From Symsagittifera roscoffensis (Eukaryota > Xenacoelomorpha > Acoela > Convolutidae): 64,000 nucleotides of DNA. The notes under the pieces are model-generated. The model had not been told where the DNA came from and ran no database searches. It worked only from the letters and a program-made list of their open reading frames with translations. The stretch's first letter is position 1, and every line of letters starts with the position of its first letter. Positions 1 through 11,132 of this stretch are shown piece after piece. The stretch spans positions 51,010,514 to 51,074,513 of the forward strand of contig NC_087070.1 in NCBI RefSeq assembly GCF_963678635.1, read 5' to 3'. The translations under genes and the position numbers were made by a program.

Positions 1-1
1 A

Positions 2-664
2 CTGGTGGCTCATACCCAAGAAGTCAGGGACAACTTGGAACACGAATCAAGTTCAACATCGCCAAAACCGAGCGCATCGACGGAACGAAAACTCAGTGAG
101 GTGAATGTAATAGAAGTAGACCTGACAACCACAGAAGAGGCGGAGAGTGAGGAGGAAGTGTGCTCAATTCAACCGCCAAAGGGACTAGGAAAAACAGGAC
201 TGCAAAAGCAGCAACAAGTGGAGACCCTGGACAACCTCGCAAAACTGTTCGACAAAAACTTACTAGCAGAACTGACCACAGAAGACACGTGGATGGACCG
301 CCTCAGGAGAGTGGTAGAGAGAGGGGATAAACAAGGATTCGAATTGATGGGACCCTATACAAATCCGTTGTGGTCACAGATGGCAGTTCAGGACGACTGC
401 ATCTTGGTGAATAATCGGCTAGCAGTACCAGTTCAACTACGACAAGCTGTCCTGAAACGAATCCATCGAGGACACCCAGGTCAGGAGGCTATGTTGGGAG
501 CAGCGCAATATCTGTGGTGGCCACACATGAATAAGGACATCGTGAATTTGGCAGAGGAGTGTCGTAGTTGTACCAGATATAGTAAGAAAGTAAAATACCT
601 TATTTCGAAAAATTCGTCAAAACATTGCCACTGCTCACGCAGCCGGGACAGGAGGTACAACTAG
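2..664 (+). pseudogene. Ty3/gypsy-type pol fragment with integrase zinc finger (5'-truncated by window edge)
   Basis: The reading frame is open from the first bases of the window, so the reverse transcriptase and RNase H parts must lie to the left. Residues ~1-75 are acidic and Ser/Thr-rich. Residues ~150-190 carry an HHCC integrase zinc-binding pattern: H-R-G-H, then ~30 residues on C-R-S-C after a WWP motif, typical of Ty3/gypsy pol. The frame then runs into an unrelated basic tail. Integrase homology resumes in another frame from about 592-600, so a one-base indel near 585-600 separates the zinc finger from the catalytic core. Seen: motifs and frame break. Inferred: this and the next ORF were one pol gene. 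The downstream core has D35E spacing, which supports the gypsy assignment. Confidence 0.8.
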
Positions 665-2667
665 ACTACGCGGGGCCTATAGAAAATCAAAAAGGAAAAA
701 AAATCTATCTTTTTGTAGCTATTGATCGATTCTCAAAATTTCCATCAGTGAAGGTTACAAAATCCACAAGTGGAAAGAGCACAGTAAAATTCTTGAGATC
801 ATATATCGACACACATGGAGTCCCTGAATCAATTCGATCGGACCAATTTTCAGGATTTAAGGGAAAAACTTTTAAAAAATTCTGTTCGGAACTCAATATC
901 GAGCAAAAATTCTGTCCGGCGGGGGATCACAGAGGTTGTGGTTTGGTTGAACGTACAATTCAAACAATAAAAAGAAGACTGGGAGTGATGATGCTCGATG
1001 AAAATAATAAATCAATCAAATTATGCCTCAGCATTATAATGAGAGACTTACGGTGGAACAAGCAGAAAACAATTCAAGTATCTCCGTTCCAAGCACATTT
1101 CGGCAGACTACCAAAAACAGAATTTAAAATTGTGAGGGATAAAATTTTAAATAATTCTGATTCTTTAGACAAACAACACTTGGAACGCTCAGCACTGACT
1201 GCTTCTCAAATGAAACGAAGAATTGATCAGTCGAGAGAGAATCTAAAGATAGTGCGCAAGGGACAACTGAGCAGGGATACAAGCCCACTGCACAAGCAGC
1301 AGATAACATCGGACAGAGACAAAGAAAGAGCCAAAGCCCTAAAGGAATTGTTGGAAGCGAACGCCCGCTGGAACTACGAAAGAAGGGACGCGGCTAAAAA
1401 TGACATCCGGAAATTAGTGGACGAGACAGGGCAACTCAATCCCGATCTCCGAAAGGAAATGATCTACTCTTGGGAGAAGGGATTTGTGGAGGACAAAATA
1501 GAAAACCAATGCAAGTCACCAACCAAGACTATACTTCGAAAGGATCCTCTACGGAAAAGCGGACAAGCCTTAACCAGACCACTAAAAAGGAAAATCGTTT
1601 CAGAAACGGACTCAACAATTAGGACATCAGCCGGTTCGATCTATAGGAAATCGGATATAGCTCAATCAAAAACGGTACTGACGCAAGAAAACCAGCGAAG
1701 CACGAGTAAAAGTCCATCGTCAGAACCTACCAAAAAGTTTAAGCGAGTCAGCTCTCCAGAACGACTAGAGGAGCTGGGATCAGAGGACGAACTTCAAGGA
1801 GAAATGGAAATCGCTGATACAATGAATCAAATAGAACGCTTTCAGAGGAGTCAAACAATAGTCACTTCAAAGGACACAGAAGCCGGGGGAGGCCTGAATC
1901 TTGCAGTCAAAAGAGCAAAACCCAATTTGGCGGGACCAAAACCAAATACAGAGGAAAATATCACAAACAAGCCGGAAAAGAGGGGAAAGGAAAAGAAAGG
2001 CCGAAGCAAGAAACAACAGGGGACAAATCAAGCTGCGACTGCAGCAAACTCGGAGCAAGAGAAAGCAACATCTAAGCCGGAATCAGACACAGTAGATACC
2101 AAAATTCAGTCTAGTTCTACGCCGAAAGCAAAACAGCGTCCGAAACTGAAAGGCATTGACTCTCACACTCCTCTTGAAGATATCGTGGACACATTTCACA
2201 ATCGAAATTTGGCACCGTCTGAATGGGAGAAGTACGCGGACCAATTGTTAAAAAGAGGAGTGCAGCGAGTTGCGGATGAACTTCGAGAAAATCCTCAACA
2301 AAGCTCGGAACTGGACACAAACTTCGAACCACCACAAGGATTCTCGGACGAATCAAGTGCAGAAGAGTCAGGTATTAGACGAAGTTCGAGACAAACAAAA
2401 AACAAAGAACCCAAACGATTCGGAGATCCGATAAAACATTCAATCAAAGAAATATCTGAAAACCTTACAGGTAGAGGTCTTCTAAAGGAGGCACTTAGAC
2501 AATACAGAAACCAACTGAGAGATTTTAAAGATCGGGACGACAGACCATTAGAATCGAAAGTGCGACGACTCGAAAGACATCTATTTATGCGAAAAATCGG
2601 ATATGCTACCTTGGATGAGGGAGTCGATTGGAACCCGAGTTGGGAAATCGAGCTGGAGGAAAACTGA
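625..2667 (+). CDS. Ty3/gypsy-type integrase core with long charged C-terminal extension
   Basis: DDE integrase, which joins retroelement cDNA to host DNA. The first catalytic Asp is in QLDYAGP near the N-terminus, the second in SIRSDQF, and the Glu in GLVERTIQ. Exactly 35 residues lie between the second Asp and the Glu. The core ends near residue 185. About 490 further residues follow, rich in Lys, Arg, Glu, Ser and Gln and without hydrophobic segments. An RRSSRQTKNKEPKRFG stretch near residue 590 resembles the basic endings of many gypsy Pol proteins. TTG at 625 is only the frame opening; the natural protein continues from the preceding zinc-finger ORF. It ends with TGA, followed by a 20-A run (2700-2719), a polypurine tract and a likely LTR. 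The unusually long tail could hold an extra domain or a fused protein that I do not recognise. Confidence 0.85.
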   Translation: MPLLTQPGQEVQLDYAGPIENQKGKKIYLFVAIDRFSKFPSVKVTKSTSGKSTVKFLRSYIDTHGVPESIRSDQFSGFKGKTFKKFCSELNIEQKFCPAGDHRGCGLVERTIQTIKRRLGVMMLDENNKSIKLCLSIIMRDLRWNKQKTIQVSPFQAHFGRLPKTEFKIVRDKILNNSDSLDKQHLERSALTASQMKRRIDQSRENLKIVRKGQLSRDTSPLHKQQITSDRDKERAKALKELLEANARWNYERRDAAKNDIRKLVDETGQLNPDLRKEMIYSWEKGFVEDKIENQCKSPTKTILRKDPLRKSGQALTRPLKRKIVSETDSTIRTSAGSIYRKSDIAQSKTVLTQENQRSTSKSPSSEPTKKFKRVSSPERLEELGSEDELQGEMEIADTMNQIERFQRSQTIVTSKDTEAGGGLNLAVKRAKPNLAGPKPNTEENITNKPEKRGKEKKGRSKKQQGTNQAATAANSEQEKATSKPESDTVDTKIQSSSTPKAKQRPKLKGIDSHTPLEDIVDTFHNRNLAPSEWEKYADQLLKRGVQRVADELRENPQQSSELDTNFEPPQGFSDESSAEESGIRRSSRQTKNKEPKRFGDPIKHSIKEISENLTGRGLLKEALRQYRNQLRDFKDRDDRPLESKVRRLERHLFMRKIGYATLDEGVDWNPSWEIELEEN

Positions 2668-2795
2668 AAAATACATGATCTAAAATCGTCAATTACCAGA
2701 AAAAAAAAAAAAAAAAAAACTTTTCTTTGAACTGAGTAAATTGAACTCTTTAAATAAATTATCCTACTGATGTTGTATAACTTCTTTCTTTCACC

Positions 2796-2805
2796 GTGGG
2801 GGGTG
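2796..2805 (+). promoter_or_regulatory. Polypurine tract of the gypsy element
   Basis: GTGGGGGGTG lies immediately before a TGTCATACC LTR-like start, about 130 bp after the integrase stop. This is the position expected for the plus-strand primer tract of an LTR retroelement. The call rests on position and composition only. Confidence 0.5.
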
Positions 2806-3062
2806 TGTCATACCGCTACTGCAGTAGCAGTATTTATTATACGTATGTACATCTAACCTCTGGTGCTCAATCATTATTTTATGGTATTCTCAAGGTCATA
2901 CGTAAGTGTTGACACTGAGATTAAGCGAGAGATCAGAGTACTTAACAATGATCTATCTCTCAGTACATAAGAAACCAAGAAAAGAGAAAATCTAAATTCA
3001 ATATTCAGAATACAGTATTGAATTACAACTTGTTTTCAATTGATATCGCAACGCATATCACA
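2806..3062 (+). repeat. Probable 3' LTR of the gypsy element (~257 bp)
   Basis: Starts TGTCATAC directly after the purine tract and could end ATATCACA, giving the usual TGT...ACA ends. It contains an AT-rich TATTTATTATA box near 2833. The 5' LTR is outside the window, so the 3' boundary is unverified. Confidence 0.4.
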
Positions 3063-3740
3063 CTCATCTGTCTATTTTCTTTAATTAATGGCCCCTACTT
3101 GTAGCTGATGCTCCCTGCTATTGTAAGTTTTGTTTGTGAGAATGACTAAACAATTAGATTCGTGTATTCTCATAACTTGCATCGTTCGTGAATTGTTTGA
3201 GATTCGAACCCCATTTGCAGACAGAAAGACACCAAAATTACAATTACTCCATCGGTTTTAATTGTAACTTTTCAAAATTATACGTTGATCCTGAAAACTG
3301 AAAAAAAAATCCTTATTTAGATCATGAGCGATCAAAAAAAACCCGAAATTAGGAAGCAGACTGTTAAGTTAAAAAACTCAAAAAGTTTGGCGGTGAAATC
3401 AATGTGTTTTGAACAATTGAAGTTTGTTATTAATTTGATAAGTTTTGACATAAGTATACCACCTTGGTTTCTTCGAATCTTTATAGACAGGTATCTTCCG
3501 CAAACTCGTCTAAATTATAACTTTGACTAGGTGTTTGCGAAGTTTTCTTCAAGCGTTTACCTGCATAGAAAACCCAACTATGATGCCAACTTGGAGAATT
3601 TCAAAAAAAATAATCGCACGTATCTGTAGAAAATAGATATACATTTCTCATGGAAAATACCTTCCAATTTGTGCATTTTAATTCTAAAATTCCCCGGAAA
3701 TATTGTTCTTTTTTGTAATTGTTTTTGTCTTATTTTCTTT
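3063..3740. other. Non-coding interval
   Basis: No supported gene. A 68-codon ORF at 3324-3530 is Lys-rich then hydrophobic; it has no recognisable motif and is probably chance. A GATTCGAACCCC stretch near 3200 looks like a tRNA T-arm on the minus strand, but no cloverleaf can be built around it. Confidence 0.5.
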
Positions 3741-4284
3741 TTTGTTCCGACTTTCGATACGAAAGTAACGGAATATTTGTGCTCGGGGTGGGTTTTTTTT
3801 TCTTCAGACATATTTCGACTTTTTAACTAGCCATTTTTCACGGAGTTTTTTATATCATTCGAAAGCCATTGTTGTCCTGAACTTAAATTTGAAAAGATAT
3901 TTCACCTGTGATCATTTTTCGTAAAGTTAAGAGGGTTTAAATATTGCCATTTTGGCCATTTTGACCAATTTGGGACAATTAACGCGCGATATAATTCGCG
4001 CTATTAACGCGTAAGCGGAGATTTAATCCGTCTTATAAATCGTTCCAAATTGGTTGAACGAAGCTTGTTTGCCAAAATTGATTTGTTACAAGGAACGAAA
4101 TCTATCTTTTTGTACTTTATATGGCGTGTGGGGGGATGATTTTCACAAAAAATTTCAAATTTTGGAAAAAAAAATTTTCATTTAATTTTATTTCATTACA
4201 TTTTTTATGTTATTACTGCTGCTCCATAAACCTTAAAAGGCAGTCGGAACCTTCAGGGCTTCGCCCTGATACGAGCAGTCTTGT
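3741..4284 (+). repeat. Hairpin-ended interspersed repeat, copy 1 (Helitron-like or MITE)
   Basis: Starts TTTGTTCCGACTTTCG and ends GAGCAGTCTTGT. Near its left end is an ACTTTCG/CGAAAGT palindrome. Near its right end TCAGGGC-TTC-GCCCTGA forms a perfect 7-bp hairpin (4253-4269), about 15 nt before the terminus. A subterminal hairpin close to the 3' end recalls non-autonomous Helitron-type elements, but no CTRR end is seen, so class assignment is an inference. A direct copy lies at 5211-5721 and inverted copies at 20496-21319 and 48743-49674. Confidence 0.75.
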
Positions 4285-4839
4285 ATTAATTTAAATTAGT
4301 TTTGATTTGCTAAAAATACCAAAAAGCCAAATAAATTACCAGATTTGACTCTTCAATACTTTTGGCTTAAATTTTTCAATACGTGTTTTTGAGAATTATT
4401 TCATCTCGAATTTCTTAGCAGCATAATTTTAGATATGAAGCTGAGTACAAAATTTCAGGTCTTTTTTGGCGTCATACTGGCCACAGTAGCTGCTTGAACA
4501 GCTGTGGCTGAGCTTCAAACAACGATGATCAGCTGAGGTTATGCATAAGAGTTTCAGAAAAGATTCACAAATCCAGAGAATATTTCGTCCTCCTACTCGT
4601 AAAAATCCATAATCAATATCGCGCTTCAAGATCAGCTTACAATTTAAAAGCAGTCAACAATCATTATTAAAAAAATGCTTCTTATCTCTCTGGGTATTTA
4701 TTTTTGCTATTGAGCCCCTGACGCTTACTTCTGATATTCAAAGTTTTTATTAGGAATACCGATGCCTTGTCATTTTTAAAAACACAGGCCTGAAAAATTG
4801 TTAATTTCTTTCTATCTAGTGCCCGCATCCAGTTTCAAG

Positions 4840-5115
4840 CGTTAATAATCGATTATATTACAATTTTAGAACCAGTCTTACTAAAATTGCGAATCAATCG
4901 ATTTTAATCAATTAATTATCAATTATAATCTCTCTTTTTCAAGATCAAATAATAATTAATTATAATCCGTTATAATCGATTATAGTCAATTATTTATTCG
5001 TCCATTTTTTGATAAAAATATAATCGATTATATTTGATTATAATCAATTATTTTTATTTATATTTCCAATTCAATAGTTTTGCACAAAAATTGATTATAA
5101 TTGATTATAATTAGT
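4840..5115. repeat. Cluster of ATAATCGATTAT-like palindromic motifs
   Basis: Many imperfect copies of a self-complementary ATAATCGATTATAATC motif, with variants such as ATTGATTATAATTG, alternate with AT-rich filler. A second cluster lies at 6065-6240. It sits between the two direct copies of the hairpin-ended repeat. Confidence 0.7.
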
Positions 5116-5210
5116 TTTGTTTGTCCATTTTGTTTTCGAAGTTGCATCTAATTACTTATATTTTATGCTTTTTGTAGACGTTGGTTTCTATGAAAAAGGA
5201 GAAAAACGTT

Positions 5211-5721
5211 TTTGTTCCGACTTTCGACACGAAAGTAACGGAATATTTGTGCTCGTTTGGGTTTTTTTTCTTCAGGCAAATTTTGACTTTTTAACTAGCC
5301 ATTTTTGACAAATTTTTTTATATCATTCAAAAGGTATTGTTGTCTTGAGCTCAAATTTCACCTGTGATCATTTTTCGTAAAGTTACGCGGGTTTAAAGAT
5401 TGCCATTTTGGCCAATTTGGGACATTTAACGCGAGATATTTTTCGCGCTATTAACGCGTAAGCCGAGTGGTAATCTGTCTTATAAATCGTCCCAAATTGT
5501 TTGAAAGAAGCTTATTTGCCATAAATGATTTGTTAAAATGAGCGAAATCCATTCTTTTGTACTTAATATGGCGTGTGAGGGGATGATTTCATAAAAAAAA
5601 TTGAACTTCAGAAAAAAATTTTTTTCTTATTACATTTAATTTTTTCATGTTACTACTGCTCCATATATGTTAAAACGCAGTCGGAACATTCAGCGCTTTG
5701 CCCTGATACGAGCAGTCTTGT
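5211..5721 (+). repeat. Hairpin-ended interspersed repeat, copy 2
   Basis: Same orientation and same ends as the copy at 3741, with many substitutions and small indels. It carries the same internal GCGCTATTAACGCGTAAGC segment. The right-end hairpin is weakened here to CAGCGCTTTGCCCTG. Confidence 0.75.
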
Positions 5722-7317
5722 TAAAGTTTTCCAATTAATTCAAACTTATAAGGTTTTCTTATCATTTCTTCCCCATTAGAGTTGCTTTGTGATGCATTTT
5801 TAAAGCTTTTTAACCATCAAAACATCAGCAAATTGATTTAGTTTTATGATTGATTCGGAAGATTCATTTTTCATCTACCGCTGGAATCTTTCCACTAATA
5901 TGATAGAATATCTATGAAAATTTTGTTTCGAGGTAGAACTTTGTGTTCAGATGAACCAAAGTGTTCAAGAGATGTTTTAGAGATTTTTTTGTTGACACAA
6001 AAATAATAACCCAGAAGATATAATTCGAATATAGTTTTGAATTGAAAAAATGTTGGCAAAATAAAAGATTATAATCGATTATTATCGATTACAATTGATT
6101 CTAAGAGTTTTTTGTAAGAACTATAATCAATTATAATCGATTATAATCAATTATAAATCCTTTAAACACCTAATTTTGGTAATTAAAATCAATTAAAATT
6201 GTCAAAAAATGATCAAAAAAATCCGTTATATTCGATTATTTACGCCTTAACTTGGATGCGAGTTCGAAAAAATTAGAAAGGGTTAAGGGGAACAATCCAT
6301 TAAGGGATAGGTTGAAGACCAGACTCATTTAGCCAATTACGGGGACGGAATCTTACAAATTCCCTGTTTCGGAAAATTTCATCGTTTCGGCTTTGCGCAC
6401 TCACACTCTCTCTCTCATTGTCAGGAACTGTGTTTTCACACTGTTTCAACTGTCTGTTAATTTAACTCTTTACACTAAGGTGTGTGTAACCAGTAAATTT
6501 AGTATCGACATAAATTTATTTATCATTTTATTTCCTGGGCGTAAATCAGAGTTTCCCCAATTCAAGAATAACTAACTTGGTACAGTTATCAGAAAGTTCA
6601 ACATATGATCGCTCAATTTGTAATCTTTTATTTATTCCAGGAGAAAGCCGTTCCCCCTCTGCTTTAGGCGGATTAAAACTTCCGTAAACATCATCCCTGA
6701 AGCAACTTAAATGTGACGTCCCGTCACGAAAAATGACCTGTTTGTCATTTGCTTATAGGTGTCAAAATTATCGGATTGCTTTTCTTTTGGTTACTAATAC
6801 CGAACTACTTACAGAAACTTAATAAAACTAAGAGCCTAAATCGTCTGTGCATCAATCAACTGCTACTACAGCCAATCGCGGATTTAGGGGGGAGGGGATT
6901 GGACGCCCCTTCCCCTCAGGGTTTCGACACCCTACCGACAGGGCAGGTAAAAAATTAATTGGACTAAAAAAAATTTAATTGCAATTAATTGGGATGTAAA
7001 AAATCAATTATCAATTAATTAGAACAACTAAAAATTAAATTGCAATTAAATGTACAATTAGTTACACGCACGAATCATCATTCCTGGCTAACAATATTTG
7101 ACGCGAGATCAAGGTCCCAGTATTATTGTTGATTTTCAGAAATGACTGCATTTCAAAATTTTGCGGCAACAAGCATTGCCGAAGATCAGAATATGCAAAT
7201 TCTGCAGTACTGAAAAATCTTTCAGGCAAATATGAAATCTGAAGTAAAAAAATGAATCCATATATTGTGGTTGCAATTGCAAAGTTCCACAGGTAATTTT
7301 TCTCTTCTTGATGATAC
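5722..7317. other. Non-coding interval with repeat fragments
   Basis: No supported gene. 6065-6240 repeats the ATAATCGATTAT motif cluster. 6870-7060 holds an AATTGCAATTAATTG-rich stretch next to CAGGGCAGGTAAAAAATTAATT-like sequence. The same material occurs inverted at about 19350-19480 and 47590-47700, so it is a dispersed repeat. Confidence 0.6.
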
Positions 7318-8098
7318 TGAGTTATGACCTATTGGTTATACTCATAGAGTAATTTCAGATAAAGTATACCGTCTGCTCGTCACGCTATCTTATTTTCCCT
7401 CTGGTTGGTGAGGCCAGGAGTGAGTTATATTTATATAGTCTTTTTGTGCAGAGTCTTTTTATTTGTTCAAACGTTTGTTTCATGTTTATTACTTGTTTTT
7501 CGCTTTTTTGTTTTAGATGTGTCCTTTTTCTCAAAAATAGAATATCTTGGCTCGGGTTTGTCTTTCGACTTTTTTGTGTTTTATCTGGTTGTGGTAAAAC
7601 TTGAAAGTGGTTTTCAAATCAATAATTTATCCAGTTTTAATCTGGTTTTAATCTGGTTTGGGTACCGTGGGATTTTTTTTCTTAGTCATGCTATTAGTTT
7701 GTGGTTTTGTGACGTTAGTCTGCTGCGTTGGTTAGTCCGGTTTACTATAAAGTTTCTTCCAACCGAGTTAAAGGAAAGTTTGTTATCAGTGAAAGTTGAA
7801 ACTTAAAATTCATTGTGTAAACAACTCTTCGTGGGCGAGCTGTGCGATTGTGGAAAAAGTGCGTGTTGTATGAGCGAGTGAATGATTCAAGTTTATAAAA
7901 GAAGCGTCTTGGAAAAAAGTTAGTAATCTTCAATTCAATTGCAATTTTTTATGAAATTCGTACATTGAAATTTTGTTTTTACTGCTTTTGGGGGTTTGAA
8001 TTTATGAAATTACTGCTATGTAGAGGGAAATTTTACTGCTTTAATTAAATAATGCAATTGTTAAATTGAATTTAAAAGTTTCTAGAAAAGAGTTTACA
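7318..8098 (-). repeat. 3' LTR of the minus-strand env-bearing retroelement (~781 bp)
   Basis: Read on the minus strand it begins TGTAAACTC at 8098 and ends CATAACTCA at 7318. A TTTTATAAA box lies at 7892-7900. The same sequence order occurs on the plus strand from 45663, after the second env-like gene. The terminal ~90 bp also occur at 33187-33279, directly before the gag of the plus-strand copy. This agreement defines the LTR 3' end. ORFs inside it (for example 7405-7806) are taken as chance. Confidence 0.7.
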
Positions 8099-8544
8099 TT
8101 TTTTCACTAATTTTTAATTGTATTGGCTAATTGACTGGTGAAATCTTAAAAAAATATAAGTGAAAGATGGGTTGCGAAAAAGTGGACGCGCTGGGCTCGA
8201 AATTTTGGAATTCATCTGCAGTTTCAATATCGGAATTGTTAAATTGTGAGATTGTATGAAAAGCTATGTGTGAGAAGTTATCATCAGAACCCATGCGTGG
8301 TGAATTCTTAGTGTATGATGGTATGGGACAGGGAGTGAGATCCGAGGTTGATATATTAGGAGAGTGACATTGGAGTTTGGATGGGTAAGAAAGGGACCGG
8401 TTGAGGGATCCAATCTGGCGGCTCATCATGGGCTAAAAACATGGTTCTTCTGAGAACGGAAAATAGTGGTGTGTGGCTGTTCTATGATTTGTTTGTATGT
8501 ATCTTCTATATTCGGTTGATTGGCTACTATATGAGACTTTGTGG
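8099..8544 (-). other. Interval between env-like gene and LTR
   Basis: On the minus strand this is AC-rich and largely open (100 codons, 8429-8127), and could be the extreme C-terminus of the env-like protein or a 3' untranslated region. It ends at the LTR. No motif is recognisable. Confidence 0.35.
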
Positions 8545-9930
8545 TTAGCTATGACTTAAAGAGATGTGCTCTGTTACTGTTCTATTTCTATAGTTTCGTG
8601 GTACTAAAGATAAAAGATAAGGGATGGTTACTATGTAAATTGTGTGATTGTCGTGCACTAGTTGTTGTATTTCTGTTGTCTTATGAATTATCTTATGCAT
8701 TTGATGTGGTTGATCGTTTTTGTTGTTTTCACTTATTTGAGCGTCTAGAAAAATTTTGTTAATTGAGGTCAAAAAAATGCCGAAAAATCCTGCGAATAAT
8801 ATGCGTGCTACACTTGCTTGTTTGCTTACTTGTGTGTGTATTGCGCATGTGTTATAGATTCCTTTAAATAATGAGAAGAGAAGTCCAAGAAAAATAAACA
8901 TTGCGTGTAATATAGTCATTCTTTCTAAGTTGTAGTAGGACCACCCTAGAAAGGCGAGAAGTTCGTTCTTTAAATTTACAAAACTGAAAGTAGTAGCAGG
9001 TGAAACATGTTGTGGACGGTATTTTTCATCGTTTAAATAGATGTAATCTTTTATATCTTTAAAATAACCACTGTATTTTTGTGCACAGATGTCTGAAAAT
9101 CCAGCGGTTTCTGCAAGTTTTCTTAAAATTTCATCAATTGATTGTTTTTGTATTGTATCCATTTTTGTAAGGAGTTCTTGAAATTTTTGTTAGCGAATAT
9201 GATGTTGTATATAACTATTGATTGTATTTCTATATTTGGGTTTCTAGCATTAGCTCTGAAACCTTCTGGTGAAAATTTCTTCAATGGGTGTATGGTTTGT
9301 TGTGCGAAGATAGTATTTATCTTCATCTGGGTTTGGCCGTACAACATTGTGACTTTTTTCATATCCCCATGGGACGGCTGTATCCCAAAAATATGTTTGT
9401 CTAGAAATTGTGTCAACAAAATGAATTTTTTTTGTAGAATATAGGGATTTTTTTGTAAAATCTGTTATCTTCAAAAACATATAATGGTGATACTTTTTTC
9501 GTACATGTGTAATAACATAATAAATTTACTTCATAATCTATAAAATTTGATCTTTTGCCTGATAATAAATATCCTGCATAAGGTATTTTTTTTACTGCAA
9601 GTGCAAGTGCTTGTAAAAATTGTGTTCGTTCAAGTTCACATAAGTGAAGAAGCGTTTCTAGCTCTGATAGCGACATTTCTTGAAAAAATCTGCTTTTTGT
9701 ATAGTCCAACTTCTAGTCTAAGTGAATGTCATAGACAATTGCACCAAAATAGGCATTGCCCACGAGTGTTAGTTCTTGTAAACGTGTACTGCTTTTTTCT
9801 TGTGGGCAAAGTTTTTCACCAGTATTTCCTGTGTTTTTCAGAAATGTTACTGCGATATATGATTTTTTGTCATTTCTAATGTGATACGTTGGATATGGGT
9901 TACTTAGTAATTTTCCTGTAGTCTTCACGT
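8545..9930 (-). pseudogene. Env-like membrane glycoprotein remnant (C-terminal half best preserved)
   Basis: A series of frames between 9930 and 8545 reads as one protein broken by several frameshifts. The last 205 codons (9162-8545) hold a hydrophobic stretch, MTILHAMFIFLGLLFSLF, followed by a second one, RILFAGFFGIF. This arrangement fits the membrane-proximal end of a class of env proteins. The same protein can be read, equally broken, at 43400-44943 on the plus strand. It lies between the proline-rich ORF and the LTR, the normal position for env in Ty3/gypsy or BEL elements. The general layout recalls env genes captured by arthropod and nematode retroelements, perhaps of chuvirus type; that attribution is a weak inference from memory. 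I see at least three breaks. Confidence 0.55.
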
Positions 9931-10136
9931 TTTCCTATTTCGTAGTCACGAATAAGGGTTATAGAATGTGATGTATCCAAGTGTTTTTTTTCTCGTATAT
10001 CTATCGTATTTATAAATAATTCCTGTTGTGATAAATGGGGGAGGTAACGATTGAGCTGTTATATTTGGTGGAGCTAGGTGAGGGGAAGGGTGATGCACTA
10101 AATTATTTAATTTTACTGTTATTTCAAATTTAAGTG

Positions 10137-11097
10137 TTAAATTGTCTTGTGTAAGGATTTGTATGTTGTAATCCTGTATTTCTTTGTGAATATCGTGTCT
10201 GTATTGTAATCTGTTGAGTGACCAATTATGTTGCTATCAAGATGTTGATCAAATAAGGGAGGGGGCGCTACGAACGTCTTCCAGTCTAATCGTAAGGGTA
10301 TTTTATTGGATAAATTTTCTTTATATCTATCGTCTAAATTTGTAGGGAAATTTAGAGGAAATGTTGTTGTTGGGGTTTGACTTATTGTTGAAGGGGTTGA
10401 AGGTAGTGATAAGGTTTCTGGTAATGACAAAGTGTATCAAATGAGATATCTAAAGGGTCGTTTATCAAGTTTGGTTCACCTTGAGTGAAAGCTTGTGTCA
10501 TCCAATGTGGGAGACGTTGTGTTGAAGTTGGGGGGCTAAAGGGATTTTCATGAATTTGTTCGGATGTGGGGGGTTGATCCTAAGTAATCCGATGGTACGT
10601 TCGGAGTGGTTTGTTGTGAAGTAGATTGTTATGGTGAGGGGGTACTTTGATTTGTATTACTGGAAAGATCCAAAGGGTTTGGGGTTGGTGATGAGGGTAT
10701 ATTTAAATGAACTCTGGGAGTTGTAAAATTTCTATTACGTCTTGGATGTATGAATCGTCTATCTATTGTAGATGTTTGTTTTTGGTTTTGACTAGGGTGT
10801 CTAGGGTGTCTTGTTCTATTAAGGTCTTGTTGGAGAGAAGGGTATACATTGTATTTTGGTGCGTATTGTGGTTCGCTTAGAGGTGCGTGGCGAACTACGG
10901 TTATCAAAGGTTCTGATAATAATGCGTGTTTTCTTCAAATGTATATGAGTTTTCTTGAAATGAAATACGTTTTGTTGATTGGGGGTGATTTGTCTGACTG
11001 ATGTTGGTGTTGTTGAAGTTTTCTGGGATGTCGTATTCGGCGGGGATTGTTGTGTTGGTTGTTGATTAGCAATTTTGAAAAGTTCTTTAATTTTCAC
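10137..11097 (-). pseudogene. Proline/threonine-rich accessory ORF of the env-bearing retroelement
   Basis: Three overlapping minus-strand frames (11097-10819, 10907-10629, 10430-10137) encode a Pro-, Thr-, Ser- and Gln-rich protein. Recurrent pieces are VVRHAPLSEPQY, then PSLQ(Q/R)DL, and near the end LDWKTFVAPPPLFDQHLDS. The plus-strand copy has matching pieces at 41243-41596 and 41761-42162. Frames are broken at about 10850 and 10450-10620. It lies between a membrane ORF and env. It may be the N-terminal part of a spliced env or a separate third ORF. Function unknown; disordered by composition. Confidence 0.5.
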
Positions 11098-11132
11098 TCA
11101 TGAAGAAAATTTATGTTGATTATAATATTCTT

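Noticed and set aside
2700-2719. 20-A run as a retroposed poly(A) tail
   Set aside because: It is followed by a polypurine tract and LTR-like sequence, so it lies inside an LTR element rather than at the end of a retroposed mRNA.
7405-7806. 133-codon hydrophobic ORF on the plus strand
   Set aside because: It lies antisense inside the LTR of the minus-strand element, in T-rich sequence that gives Phe/Leu/Val-rich frames by chance.
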